Shown: positions 48,463 through 61,283, counted from the first letter of the stretch. The stretch: 64,000 bases of DNA from Sisyra terminalis (GCA_958496175.1 OY292278.1:15872001-15936000), one strand, 5' to 3'. A program made the numbers and translations. Notes: generated from the sequence alone by a model not told the origin.

Positions 48463-51400
48463 ATGAAACATCTCATATTTCTAACGTTAACTATCCTTAT
48501 TTCTTTTAAATCGAACAAAGCCGAAAAGAATCTCACAAACCAAATAACTTTTCCTGACGAATCTCAAATAATCACAAAATGCGGTGGAATTTTGACATCC
48601 AATGATGTATTAATCCAATCACCAAACTACCCCAATCCGTATCCTTCCAATATTCAGTGTATGTATAAATTGAAAAGTGAATCCTGTAGCACGGAATTTG
48701 AAATAGACTTTATCAAATTTGAACTTGAAAGTGATAAGAAGTGTGCCAACGATAATTTGTATATAAAAGGAGTTGATCGGATTTGTGGGTCGGTTTCCGG
48801 TAAACGGAAATATGAATTAAAGGGAGAATTAAATATTATATTTACAAGTGATAGCCAAATCAGTTATCCGGGATTTCAAATAAGAATTAAGCGATTACCT
48901 TGCGTGGAAGAAAAACTAAAAAAATCGGATAATATCACAGAAAAAAGTGCTTCATTTTGTGCATACCCTTCCCTCTGCAATCAACCGTTTCCAACTAATT
49001 TTCCCGTCACACCAAATTATTTTCCTCCAGGATTTGGATACCAAATTCCTCCGTATCTTCCAAAATGTTGTGCCAACTGGTACAACACCTATCGTTTTTA
49101 TCTCTCAAGTCCTGGATTTCCTTATAGTTCCAATTTTCCCACCGATTGTGTCTACCATATTCACAAGGCTAACTGGAATATCTGTCAACTGAGAATCATT
49201 TTCCGGTATTTTTGGGTTGGCCATCAAGAATTTCAACGATGTAACCAAGGATTTATAGAAATTGACGGGCGAAGATATTGCGGCTGCCAAACCGGACATA
49301 CTATCGTTTCCCGATTCGGATATCCAGAATTGGTGGGACCCAAAGTGATCAGATATGTTAACAGTGGATATCCTCGAACCGCTCTCAATGGATTTGCTCT
49401 TGAAGTTATCCAAGAACCTTGCTTTTATCGATACGAAAACGAAAAAAATCAAACCAAAGAAGAACTAAAAGAATACGTATACCCAAAACATTTAGAAACT
49501 TTCGATGAAGACGAACAAGACAAACCCAATGTCTCGATTTACTTTTACACCGCACCAGAATTTGAAGTGGAAGAAACCACACAAACTACCGTAATAAATC
49601 CTGAATTTATACCACCGGAAAACTCCACCGAAATTGAGGAAGATCAACGTAGTTTAATCGGATCTGCCACTTCTAATGCGTTTGGCATTGGAGTTGGTAT
49701 CGAAGATTTACTTTGCAAGAAATGGACTCTAAAAGAATGGGTCGCACTCGCAGCGTTGGATTTGTTTCAACAAAATGGAAGATGTATTCGTCCATTTTAT
49801 CCAACCCCGTGCCCATCTCCATTCCCGCCGATTCCTCCATATCCTCCATTTCCACCTTTACCGCCACCAAGACCGTTTCCTGTTCCATTCCCAATTCCCA
49901 CTCGTGAACCGGAAAAGAAAGAATGTATTGTTCTGAACAATCCTACCGGAAATCTTCAATCGCCTGGTTATCCTCAATTCTATCCGAGTGCATTGAGTAT
50001 ATGTTACAGGTATTTTAAAAAAAGTTTATAATTGATAATTTCTTTTGTCTTTTTTCACCACTCTCCCACTGACAATTATACCAAAATTAGTACTAAAAAT
50101 CAATCTTAACATAAAAACCAGATGGATAAATGAATGTAAAATTATCAATTTGTAATCAGCAAGTAAAAATTTCATATTTGTTGTCAATGGATATGCAACT
50201 CATGTATTTGTTTTTTGGGAAAATGGGTAAATAACCAGGAAATATTTTACCAATTATCAAAAAAAACTTTTGGTTCTATGATTTATGTATATTTTCCATA
50301 CAAAAGTATGTGAGCGAAAGTTTTGGAGATACCTATATACAAACTATGTACAGATACTACAGATACTTTATATTATATACAAAGATTAGGTTGGATCAAA
50401 AAATTAAGTATTTTATTTTTAAAATACAACAAGAAAAAGGCCTTAATATTGATATTAAGAGATCTTTAATCGCAATTTTTAATTTTTCAATCTAAAACGC
50501 ACTTTTTTCTCAGAACTTTTGAACCAATCTACTGAAAGAATTAAACATAATATATTCTTGAAGGAAATCAAATGCTCTACAAAAAATATCAAATTATAAA
50601 TTTTCGTTAGACCAACCGTTTTTTTTATAATCGAGTCTTGAACATTGATCTATTTTTGTGATTTAATCTTTTAACTTTGAAATATTTTAACTAATCAACG
50701 AAGTGCAGATTTTTTTTTTTATATTTTTGAAGGAAATTAAATGTTCTACAAAAAAGGTTTCTTTTAAAGTTATTTAGGGTTATAGTTGAAGCTAAAAAAT
50801 AAAATTCTGTGTTTTTTTTTTCTACTCTTTTTAATAGAATAAAAAAAAATGAAATTTTAATGTAATTTGAACACTGAACTTTAATAACTTTGAAAGAAGT
50901 AAGTTTATCAAAACATATTAAGAGATTTTCTTAGTAGAACATTTGATTCCTTTTACACCATACAAAAATTGGCTCTTAATATCAATTTGTTCATTAGTTA
51001 CAAAATTTCAAAGTTAACAGATCAAATCATAAAAACAGAACAATATTCAGGCTTCAGTTATAAAAAAACGGTTTATTTTACAAAAATTTATAATTGAACA
51101 TTTTTTATAGAACATTTAATTTCCTTTAAAAGTATATAATATGTATTTTATGTTTTTTAGTGTCATAGTTCAAAAGTTTTGAAAAAAAAAATAGGTTTTG
51201 GATTGCAAAATCAAAAATTGCGATGATAAATTTCTAAATATTAACTAATATTAATGGGTCAAAATTTCACAATATCTTTTTGTCGTACTAATATTTTTGG
51301 TGTAAATTTTTAAAAAAAAAAATAATCAATTTTTTTAGCTCAGCTTCATAAACATGTAAGTTAATATGAAGTGCTTGGTGCATGAGTTCGACAAAATCCC

Positions 51401-53257
51401 CCAAATGCTTGAAACCAAGTTCCGTTACTATTACTATGAAAATTTGATCTCTGTAAAAACGGTTGAAAATTAAAGAAGATATAAAATAGTTTCTCAAAAA
51501 TATGCTTTTATAAAAAAATATATAGAATTGACAACTCTTTACTTTGCTTTTATTAGGTCACTTTGTTGTTAGTTTGTAAGATATTGGACTTATAATCATC
51601 TCAATTTTCACCTACTTCCCTGCACTTTATCGTGCTGAATTTTGGCACACCTGCTTACTTTCGATGACAATGCCTAAATCCAATGTAAAATTTAATAACC
51701 ACGTTGGTTGTATTTCGACTTTAATTAATTACTTAACTTTAAAAAAACGCCTGTTGCCTACCTTTACAGGTGCATATAGAAGTGAATCAATTTAATGATA
51801 ATCGAAACGACAGTTGAAATAAATGACAACAATCAGTCCGTTTAAATTCGAGGCCATGATTAACAAAACTGATAGTAAAAGTATATTGAAAGAATTAATA
51901 GGAGAAAATAAAAAAGATTTTAAAAATCTCGCTTCTATTAATAAAATGCACTAAAAAGGCAGAAAACAAATTTCTGAACTGGATCCTTGTACGATTGGAC
52001 CATCGATATTAAGGTGATATTAATTTATAAATAAGAATCGTAAGCTATCTAGTTGTACATCAAAGCGATGGGTATTCCATATTACCAAATAGTAAACCTA
52101 ATTGCACCTCTCGTTTTGATGTACAACTAGATAACTTACGATTCTCATTAATTGGTTAATATTACTTTTATATCGATAGTGCAATTGGTACAAAGATTCA
52201 AATCATAAACTTATTTTTTTTAGAGCATTTTATCAATAGAAGCGAGGTTTTTTAATCCCATTTTAAAAATCTTTATTCCCATTTATTAAAATATTCAATA
52301 GATATTATTTTAGTGTTAGATATTGGGAAAAAGGAAATATTTTTTATAAGTTCCTAAAATTTTTCAGAATGCAACGATCCAGAGGCAACTGTGGTTTTCG
52401 CTTGAAATTTTCCGACTTCGATATTGAACCAAGCCCGAACTGCCATAAAGCTGCACTACAGATTGAACTAAAACGCTATTGTGGACAAACATTGACGAAT
52501 TCCCCACGTAAATATCAATTCTCCGATTGTTTTTGCAATAATTTTTTATAGTTTACAAAAATTGTTTTTAACATTTAGTGAACATTGACTTAACAAACAA
52601 AGAGTTTGAAGATTTGACCTTTGAATCGGACAATTCGCCTTATCATAGTGGACGAGGATTTTTAGCGACCTACGAACAAAGTCCCTGTGTTATTATTCCC
52701 AAACCAGACGCTCCGAGTCATCCAACTTGTGGAGGATACTTTGAAACGGAACAGTTTAAACTGGAAAGCAGTGTAAATGAATTTAAACCACTGCAATGTG
52801 ATTACAGTGTAATCAAAGTTCATCAGGTTTGTACAGCTCGAGTTTATGATGGAAGAAATCCTAAAATATTTATTTTTCCTCAGAGGATATGCCAAGTTTC
52901 TTTGGAGTTCGAAAAATTCGATTTGGATTGCCGTTTTGAGTATCTGATGATTCACAGTGTGCGTTATTGTGGACGTGAATTGTCTGGCAAAACTAGTGAG
53001 TACTAGATTGTATTATCAGTCGTTTTAGTTGATAAGGAATTAATAAACTTATTGTTTTGCCATTTTATTTAAAAGCAAACATTTTTCTTTCACTTATCTT
53101 TTGCTTTTTTTCGTGTATTTCAGTTCACGTCAACTTTATGGGTCAACCTCGTTTGGATATTGTTTATATGAAAAGAACAGTTCTTTATCCAGGCGGAAAC
53201 TTCTTCATTCGTGGAACACAAACGGATCACACATGTTTCTTGAAAAGTAAGCAATAG
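48463..53257 (+). CDS. Secreted multi-CUB-domain protein
   Basis: Four exons: 48463-50009, 52368-52507, 52579-52995 and 53124-53257 (or 53246), all GT/AG and in phase, giving 745 aa. Residues 1-20 are a signal peptide. CUB-like modules: about 40-147 (CGG...SPNYPNPYPSN...GFQI), 202-320 (SSPGFPYSSNFPTDC...GRRYCG), 488-610 (SPGYPQFYPSA, split by the 2.4-kb intron 1, then FSDFDIEPS and KRYCG) and about 620-740 (LEFEKFDLDC, VRYCG). Between the second and third lies an acidic segment and a linker of Pro and Phe (445-480, such as PPIPPYPPFPPLPPP). CUB domains are extracellular binding modules; no protease or other enzyme domain is visible. The last exon reaches TAG at 53255, but AAAAGTAAGC there is also a good donor and no AATAAA follows closely, so the gene may continue. 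Intron 1 contains two palindromic elements. Confidence 0.85.
50387..51347. mobile_element. Palindromic element related to family P4 (about 960 bp)
   Basis: It starts TAGGTTGGATCAAAAAATT and ends with a diverged complement (AATCAATTTTTTTAGCTCAG). Long inverted arms meet near 50.87 kb. It is older and more diverged than the 15.9- and 29.2-kb copies and lies in intron 1 of the CUB gene. Confidence 0.65.
51900..52285. repeat. Palindromic element in the CUB intron
   Basis: Arms of about 170 bp: AATCTCGCTTCTATTAATAA pairs with its complement at 52218-52245, and GAATCGTAAGCTATCTAG (52035) with CTAGATAACTTACGATTC (52127). The spacer is about 40 bp. Confidence 0.75.
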
Positions 53258-53890
53258 TTTGGAGGTATTTTTTTTCCAAAATTAAATTGGATTAATTTCT
53301 ATTATATTTTATAATTGAGGTGATACGTTGTAAGAGCAGTTAATGACTACTAGAAGGAAAAATTTGTAACCGATTTCAAATTATTAATAATCTTATTAAG
53401 AATTCATGATTTTGATTCATGGAATTACTGTTATAATATTAACCTTTAAATTTTCAAAGCACAAAAGCGCTAATTTTGTCCCTCTTTTGGGGACTAAGTT
53501 AATCTGATAATTCTAAAGCCACTTATTCCATATGTAATCAAAATTAAGAATTGAATACAAACTATGAAGTGAGAAAAAAGGTTTTCGTATTTGATATTGC
53601 GTCTATTGGGCTACTGCATCGATTTTTGTGGAAACAGATGACAGTAGGAAGTCTCAAAAGATAGAAATTTTAATAATCATCTTAAATAAGGTTAGAAAAT
53701 TTAGAGTTTTCAGCACTTAGGAGAATAAAATGCCATATATTTTTCTAGCTCTAACGAAATTTTCTGAAAAATGAACTTTCATTATTTCTGCATGAAAATA
53801 CTTATTTTATACAAAATAATTTCCTATTTTAACTATACATTTTTGCTATCCTAATGTTAAAATTTTAAATCCTTGGTAATAACAGTTTAA

Positions 53891-54446
53891 TACAAATTCT
53901 CAGAGAACTAGGACCAAAATAAGCAGTTAAAACTTGATTTTTATTCGCGACGTTTCGGCTCCTTTATTGAGTCTTCCTCAGGCGTTCATAAACAATTGCT
54001 TTATTATTGTCAACAATAATCATTGGCATGATTTATTTTATAGATACGGTACAGTTAATAAAAGTAATTATTAAAGCTTCCAGGATACAAAAAATTTCAA
54101 TAACAAATAAATAAAAATTAGTTATAATTGATACTCTTTAAGCCTAATCGCTCAGCACTGCTGAGTCTCTGAGCTCTGAGTGCTGAGCGGTTAGGTTTAA
54201 AGAGTATCATTTATAACTAATTTTATTTACTTTTAATTGAATTTTGATGTATCCTGGAAGCTTTTATTATAACCTCTATTAACTGTATCGTATCTATAAA
54301 ATGAATCATGACAAGGATTATTGTTGACAAAGTTAAGGCAATTGTTTATGAACGGCTGAGGAAGGCTCAATAAAGGGGCTGAAACGTCACGAATAAAAAT
54401 CAAGTTTTAACTGCTTATTTTGATCCTAGTCCTCTGAAAATTTGTA
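53891..54446. mobile_element. Palindromic element with two hammerhead-like motifs (556 bp)
   Basis: Nearly perfect arms of about 270 bp run from TACAAATTCTCAGAGAACTA to its complement. The motif is in both arms: 53947-53980 (minus: CTGAGGA, A, stem GACTC/GAGCC, GAAACGTCGC) and 54356-54390 (plus: CTGAGGA, A, stem GGCTC/GGGCT, GAAACGTCAC). The axis at 54165-54180 contains CTGAG repeats. No coding capacity. Confidence 0.75.
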
Positions 54447-54900
54447 TGAAACAATTTTTGCTATCTCTTTGACAATTTGTGGGTATAATGCCAAAAAATT
54501 GTTTTTCTTTTGAGCAAAACTCGTCATCGAGCCATTTTTGTAGATCTTCATAAGGTGATGCATATGAATAATAATTTGAAGGAGCCAAATCTGGGGAGTT
54601 AGCAGCATATAAAAGTATTTCCAAATTGAATGTCTTAATTATATCCCTTATTCATTTTTCTGTGTGGCCAGGGGAATTACCATCCAGCAAAATTACTTTG
54701 TATTGACTATTTTAAAATTCTTGTCGTTTTTTGCGCTAAAGTTTGGTTCAAATTCACTTGCGCAAGTTGTTGTTGCGTTTGACTACTACTCTAATCCAGC
54801 AGTTCTTAAAATTCGATGTTTCCAAACTTTTCTGGTGATGTTCCATGTTCTTCGTTCTCCAAAACGATATCACAATTTTCAATTATTAAAAATCTCTTAA
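54447..54900 (-). pseudogene. Broken mariner transposase, fragment 1
   Basis: On the minus strand the C-terminal catalytic segment (SPDLAPSNYY followed by LQKWLDDEFCSKE) is recognisable at about 54470-54610. Upstream of it is a helix-turn-helix-like segment (SSSQTQQQLAQVNLNQTLAQ) at about 54735-54800. The central region with the first two catalytic aspartates is missing and there are stops, so it is an internally deleted dead copy. Confidence 0.65.
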
Positions 54901-55350
54901 AGTACTGAGAGTTCCCAAGAGTATCTTCAACGTAAGCTTCGACAAGCATTCAATACGATTCCTAAGCAGTTTTTGTTGAAATGGTAATAGAAAATCAATG
55001 CTGCGAATCGTAATTATCATGCAAAAAGATCATTTCGTATTCCCTTTTTTTTGATATTTGATATTCCGGCCATTTTTTGAGTTAAAGCTTGATTCAAATC
55101 TACTATCGCTAGTAGTTGCATTGGATTATTATTCTTATCGAAACAACTCTTTAAATTCAAACCAATGAAACTTTTTCGATGATCTATCATGCTTTTTGTT
55201 CTTCACGTTAATATAGCCATTTTAATTATTAAAAATTCCTTAAGAACTCTGAGATTTCCTAAAAGTATGCTGAACGTAAGCTTTGAAAAGCGTTCAATGC
55301 AATTCCACAGTAATTTTTCTTTACATGGTAATAGAAAATCAATGCTGTTT
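54901..55350 (-). pseudogene. Broken mariner transposase, fragment 2
   Basis: The same order of blocks as the N-terminal half of fragment 1 repeats: LAIVDLNQALTQKM, then LLGNLRVLKEFLIIKMA. It is a second N-terminal piece head to tail with the first, with several stops. Confidence 0.5.
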
Positions 55351-55559
55351 AACTTTTAAGGGCCAAAACCCGAAATATTCAATGATTTTAAATATGTTGA
55401 GGTCAGAGAAAATTTAGCTTTTGCAAATTGAAAATTTTTGTCAAATATTAAGATAAAAAATTTGCTTCAATGGTTTGATAGACCCTCTATTGACTACCTC
55501 TATTATTAATTGGTAAATTCTGATTTCATATTTGTATACATTAAAGTTTATTTTAAAAA

Positions 55560-55800
55560 AAAAGTTTGGATCAACTGGTTAAATAAAGGATAAATCAGGA
55601 TGTAGTAGACCAAAACATTTCAGCAGTATTTTATTTTATTTATTGCAATTTGCAACGTTTCGTTGGTGTGATTCCAACTTCGATGGAAATCAACTGAATA
55701 ATGTAATAAAAGAATATCAGAACGTTTAAAAAAATATCAGTTACAATTTATTTTCCGTCAAAGCCAACAGTAAATTGCAACTCAAATTTAGTGCCGAATA
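55560..55800. mobile_element. Element with hammerhead-like motif
   Basis: On the minus strand 55651-55690 reads ATCGAA, then a perfect 5-bp stem GTTGG/CCAAC around AATCACA, then GAAACGTTGC. Short inverted segments (TTGCAATTTGCAAC and AAATTGCAACTC) flank it. Boundaries are approximate. Confidence 0.45.
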
Positions 55801-56700
55801 CCTTTCAAATCGAAACCAAAAGTTCTACTTTGGTTCTAAAATTAATTAATTCTTGGAAAATAAGATTCACTTAAACTAAATCGGCACATTATTAATTATA
55901 ATTTACACAATTTGTTTTTGATTAATCGTAATCGAATTTGAAAAATATTATTTTTTTCTTTCAAAAAAAAGGTTATCAAAAAGTAATTGGTGTTAAACTG
56001 CAATTTTGAGTGATTATTTAATATCAGTGAAAATTGCAAGACTTACTCAATGTTGTGAAATATTTTTGGCATTGATAAATATTTTTTTTATTATAATTTT
56101 TCAGATATATAGTTTACGTTGATTAAATATAATGCATCTCTGTTGCTTTCTTAACGATTATATTTTTCAGCCCCTTTGCAAAATTTATTATAATTAACGC
56201 TATAATGTTTGAACTGTATCACGGTTGACATAATAATGCAAGAGAACAACCATAAAATACGACCCTTGGAACCCATAGGAGGGTAATTGCTTTGTGTAAT
56301 GATGTTGCAGGAAAAGATAGAGAACTTGAGCCGATGTTCGAATTTCATCAATTTTTAAAATGTTTTTTTTTTTTTTGATATGACAAGATTTATTTTTGTA
56401 GTATAACAAGGACTTTAAAGTAAGTAAGACTTATAGTAGTAAGGATTTTATAGTAAGTAGGACTTAAAGTAGTAAGGAATTTATTGTATAGACTTTATAG
56501 AAGGAAATTTTTAAAATCAAAGATTCAGGTTTCACTAACAGTGTGTTGTAAAGATTGAATTTTTAAAATTTATTTTATCATTTAAATAAATAAAAAATAT
56601 ATTACTACTGTAAAAATAAAAATAACTGAAGAGAAACTTCTTAATTTTTAATTGTGGAATTTATTCAGTAAAAAAATATTTCGATATTCCTACTAAAAAC
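55801..56700. other. No gene seen
   Basis: AT-rich; a TAGTAAG..ACTT short repeat cluster at 56415-56475 is the only structure noticed. Confidence 0.45.
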
Positions 56701-56703
56701 CGA

Positions 56704-56897
56704 CATTGGAGGTTGATGAACTGGAACCATTAGTGTTAAAATCGGAGGTAGAACTCATTATGAAATTCCTACAACAAAGAAAGGTACCGGATCCTGATGA
56801 AATAACTGCAAAAGTTTCAATAGCCTTAGGAGATACAGGAAGAGAAATGGTGCATTTAACCCTAGGGTCACTAAAGACCATAGTAGTTATAAAGTAG
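56704..56897 (+). pseudogene. LINE reverse transcriptase remnant
   Basis: The frame reads EVDELEPLVLKSEVELIMKF then QQRKVPDPDEITAKV, matching the ...SEVE.A...LK..K.PG.D.I.AE.. start of many LINE reverse transcriptase domains; here the expected PG is PD. Only about 60 codons remain, and the catalytic box is absent. Confidence 0.5.
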
Positions 56898-59400
56898 TTT
56901 AAAACATCGTCTATTGAATCATCTCACGGCTTTGGATCCGAAAGCCAAAAAAATTTCCACTACAGAGTGGTAACTTGATAGTTTAAAAGTTTAGTACATA
57001 TATTCGAAGATTAGTTGGTCTAGTTCCTAGTGCTATTCTATATTTCATCAGTGGAATAGCTAAGGACATAATATGTACATCTATTAGAAAACTACTTCTA
57101 TTCTTGTAAATACTGTAGAATTATTTGTAAGTTCTGTAGACCAAGTTGAAAGTATTAGCTCGATTGATGTTAAAGTTCAAAATTTAAAGTAAAACTAAGT
57201 TTTACCTTAAGCTAATTTCCATTGAAAATATAAAATATTTTTTGTTTTAGTGAACGTTCCAGCTGAAATCACACTACTATCGAAAAATTCAACGATTAAC
57301 TAAATAGTGACGATTTCGTAATAAAAAAATTAAAATATTTTTATTTGTTAATTTAAAACTACTTTGTAAAATGCTTATTTTTTTAATAATTTTTGAATAA
57401 AAGGATTCGAAAAAAAAAAAACACATTAAGGGCTTCTAATTCAAAAACTGTAATAATTTTACAGAAATCATATCCATATATGCAAATAACTAACAATTTG
57501 TAAACCCACGTTTAATAACATTATGATATTTTGCATTTTCATCACTAATTTAAAACAAACTAATTCAAAGGATTAGACCCTTAATTCCAATGCAAATGTA
57601 ATGCAATAGTAAAACATGAGTAAATTATGAAAAGGAATATCTACCTACATATTATTACTATGCATACTATTCTAGACTATGTAATAACTGTATATAATAT
57701 AAGTTTTTACTAAAATATATACCTACAATTTCAAACAATTTTTTGTATATTAACTTCTGTGTTTTCCTTTAATATTTTAGTGCAAACTTATTTAAATATT
57801 ATATTATTTTAAAGAAGAATCAATCCGGAAATATCTGAATAAAATATTATTAAAATTGATACTTACCGTTGTTTATATACTAAATATTGATCTGCCAACC
57901 TTCTTTTCTCTGTTTAAAATAAAAATTCAATGAAACTCGACTCAAATTGAGCTACTGTTGCATTTTATTTTTGAATGATTTTATTTATTAATTAAATTTA
58001 TTATTAGTATAATATTTTTTGTTAAACTATTAGGTAATAATACTGATTAATTATTTATGGAACGTTGGGTAACAACTACTTATAACATTTATTCAAATAA
58101 ACAACAAAACATTTCGGTGAAATTAAGTCATAATTTTAAATTGATTCATTTAGTCTACCAGTCTTTAGTAAACATTTAACCAATAAAAATAGGATAAATG
58201 AACATGTTGGGAGCTTTGCAAAGCTCAAATTTCTATGCTTTTTGTCTGAAGATAAATTCTTAAATTTCATTTATACGTTACATTGAAAAGGACATGGGAG
58301 AGTTCAAAGCAATGTATTTATACCTTTTCGTTGTAAATAAAGACTTTATCGTTAAGATAAAATCTGAAAATAACGAAATTCAAGGCAATTTTCATTGCAA
58401 TGTCATAACAAAAGTAAAATTTAATTCAATATAAAATCGTACAAATAAATAAGGAAATACTTATTTTTGTTTCAGGAAAAGTTTCTGGTTTCAGTATACA
58501 TTTTGAGTTATACTAACGGAATAGAACAAAATTTAAACTTTTTTTTCCATTGAAAACGTGCAATATTAATATATTTGGTTTGAGAATCATATTAGAATAG
58601 TTCTTCTAGAACGCAGCAAGGAAGAACTCTTAGGAGAGTCCTCCAGCAAAAAGGAAGAAGAAAAATATATTTGGTTTACTACTCTAACGTGAATCATTTT
58701 TTTTTCAGTTAAATGATGGAAATGCAATAGAAACATTGATTCAACGCTAACAAATCATGAGATAGAGATATATCTTGTCTTTGTTACACTCATTCAGGAG
58801 TTGTAAATTTGTTTCTTAGAAGGCAGAGCTGAGTGGAGTCATTAATGGCGGCAAAATACAAATTTAATTAGTATTCTTGTTAAATATTTAGAATTTACAA
58901 AGTGTGCCCACGCCATATTGCAAAAATTATATAAAAATTGTTCAAATATGTATTTTAATTTTTAGGCTAATCAAATTAAACAAAAGGCGTTTATCAAAAA
59001 TAAAATAAATTCATATTACCAAAAAATTATCACCACCTGATGAGTTTTCAAAGAATATACCAGAATCCACTGAAAGAGGAGTCGTGAAATCAGTTGTGCT
59101 TAGTAGTTTTGAAATTAATGGAATCTTGATTATATATTTTTTTTAAAATAAATTTATAAAGATAAATTTTGATTATGTGGAGAAATAAAAAGACTTTAAT
59201 ATACATTACAAAATAGAGTAGAATATGTGAAAACGTATAGAAATTAGTGGTTAAAAATATGCACCTGATGCGTAGCGTTTTGTAGCATGTCTGATCACCA
59301 CCCATATTTATGTCTTTGTCCTTTTAGTTACATACGTATCAGCTTTTCTCTCACCTATTTTTCAATCAACCATCTTAGAAAAATGTTTAAAAAGAAATTC
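56898..59400. other. No gene seen
   Basis: Very AT-rich sequence without exons or repeats that I can support. Confidence 0.45.
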
Positions 59401-59418
59401 TTAAAGTCATTTAAAACT

Positions 59419-59540
59419 GGTAAAAATATTCAGAGGACTGGGATCAAATAATAATCAGTCAAAACTATTTATTACATGCGCATGTAATAAATAGTTTAGA
59501 CTGATTATTATTTTATCCTAGTTCTCTGAATATTTTTACA
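59419..59540. repeat. Near-perfect palindrome, relative of the 53.9-kb element
   Basis: Arms of about 60 bp meet at ATGCGCAT near 59480. The outer sequence (ATTCAGAGGACTGGGATCAA) matches the ends of the 53891-54446 element, so this is a deletion derivative that lost the motif. Confidence 0.75.
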
Positions 59541-60624
59541 AATTTATCATAATCGAGGATCTGAAACTCTACAATAATGTCATTTAAAACGTTTAAAATT
59601 AAAATGTCATTTTTCAAAAGACAATTTCTTCATATAATGTTTAAAGCAAACTCTGAAAAAAGACCCGAAAGAATTATTTAAAAATAATGTTTTATTTGGT
59701 ATTATTTATGTTTTTGGAGTCCAAAGAAATTATGCATTTTTTGGCCATTTTATGAACTAAATTTTAAATTTTCTTTAAAATGTAATGAAACAATGATATA
59801 ATAATCCGTAATTTTTTTAAATAAAAATTAATATTAAAATATAATATTAAATCAATCTAAGAAATTGTATTTTAGTCTCACATGAAAACGAACTTCATCA
59901 GAAGTAATTTTAATTAAAAAGGATTATGTTTTCTCGAATTAATTAAGCTGTAGAAAGATCAGGAGGTATAGTTTAGAAAAACCTGAAAAAATTATGAGAG
60001 TATTTTTTTTTGTATATTTTTACCATTTTTCCTCACAAATTTTAAAGATTTTCCCCAACATGTTCATTTATCTTGTTTTGGTTTTTTTTTTTAAATAAAA
60101 ATTAAATTTTGTAATTGAAATCTTTGATTTAGAATATTTACTTTAATGTTGCTTTCACACAACTAGAGATATGTTTTAGTTATTAATTATAATTTCAAAA
60201 ATTAACATTTAGCAATATAAGCCGATTGTTAATATTGATGTTAAGATTATTATGCTGAGGGATAGAGTAACCCAAACAGAGGAAAATATAACTAACAATT
60301 AATCGTTTTCTTTTACTATTGGAAAAAATAAATTTTCCGCCCTATAAAAAAAGGAATTTCTTTTTTTGTTTAAATGCTTTTTTCCTAGGTTCTGTTAGAA
60401 AGGAATATTTAATATTATTTTTCAAATATGAATACTGTGACAACCAAAATAACTGCTTTATTTCTGGAAATACTAGAAAATTATCTTTTCTCTGTTTGTT
60501 AGCTTAAAAATTTATGATTCGTAATTTACTAAAAAATTTTAAAATATTGATATTCAGCTTCGATTTTCAAGTTATACTGTGGTTATCTTTAATGTTTATT
60601 TATTTTATGTAATAAGAAGACAAT

Positions 60625-60800
60625 TCAGGTTGTTTAAAATCGGTTTTTTTATTTAAGATTTTTTAATATTCAAATTAGCTAATTTGAATATAAATAATTA
60701 AATAATTAAGAATTAAATAAAAAAGAATTAATTAAAAAAACCGATCTTAAACAACCTGAATTGTCTTCTTATTTAACAAAAACTGAGATCTGAATTTCAT
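60625..60800. repeat. Palindrome related to the 37.65-kb element
   Basis: AAGACAATTCAGGTTGTTTA and its complement flank ATTCAAATTAGCTAATTTGAA. The outer GAGATCTGAATTTCATC is shared with 37.92 kb. Confidence 0.65.
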
Positions 60801-60984
60801 CATTTATTTTATGTAATGCTAAATATTGAAAAGAAATATTTTTGAACTTATGAATTTTTTTTTAATCCACCCATAATGTTTATGCTCTAGATTGTGACTG
60901 AAATAAATCACTTCAAAAGTTTTTTTTCACAAACGTGTACAGGTTACCCAAGTAACTAAAATATTTTTAAATTTGCCTAATTTG

Positions 60985-61283
60985 GTCGACTATTTGTTAA
61001 CTTCTTCAGACCTGAAGGCCTGAAGAAGTTAACAAATAGGTGATGAAACGTAGTAAATTTGGTAATTGTTGGATTGACCTACAAAATTGGTATACATTGT
61101 TAAAAGAAATTATTGATAAATGTAACCATTTAATTATAAATTTGGTTATAGCCTGAAGAAGTTAACAAATAGGTGATGAAACGTAGTAAATTTGGACACT
61201 ATTTGATTGACCTACATAATTGGTATACATTGTTAAAAGAAATTATTGGTAAATGTAACCGTTTCATTATAAATTTGGTTATA
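60985..61283 (+). repeat. Tandem 133-bp repeat carrying the hammerhead-like motif
   Basis: 61018-61150 and 61151-61283 are two nearly identical 133-bp units, each beginning GCCTGAAGAAGTTAACAAAT, then GTGAT and GAAACGTAGT. Upstream, 60992-61010 is an inverted copy of the motif start (CTATTTGTTAACTTCTTCAG). Tandem units of 100-150 bp bearing hammerhead motifs are characteristic of retrozyme-like and satellite ribozyme repeats (family knowledge). Confidence 0.75.

Noticed and set aside
49105..49907. Frames antisense to the CUB exon
   Set aside because: They arise from the coding bias and Pro-rich linker of the real gene.
7136..61188. Calling the recurring motif a true hammerhead ribozyme
   Set aside because: Every copy has one extra A between CTGANGA and stem II; without a structural model or cleavage test only hammerhead-like is justified.
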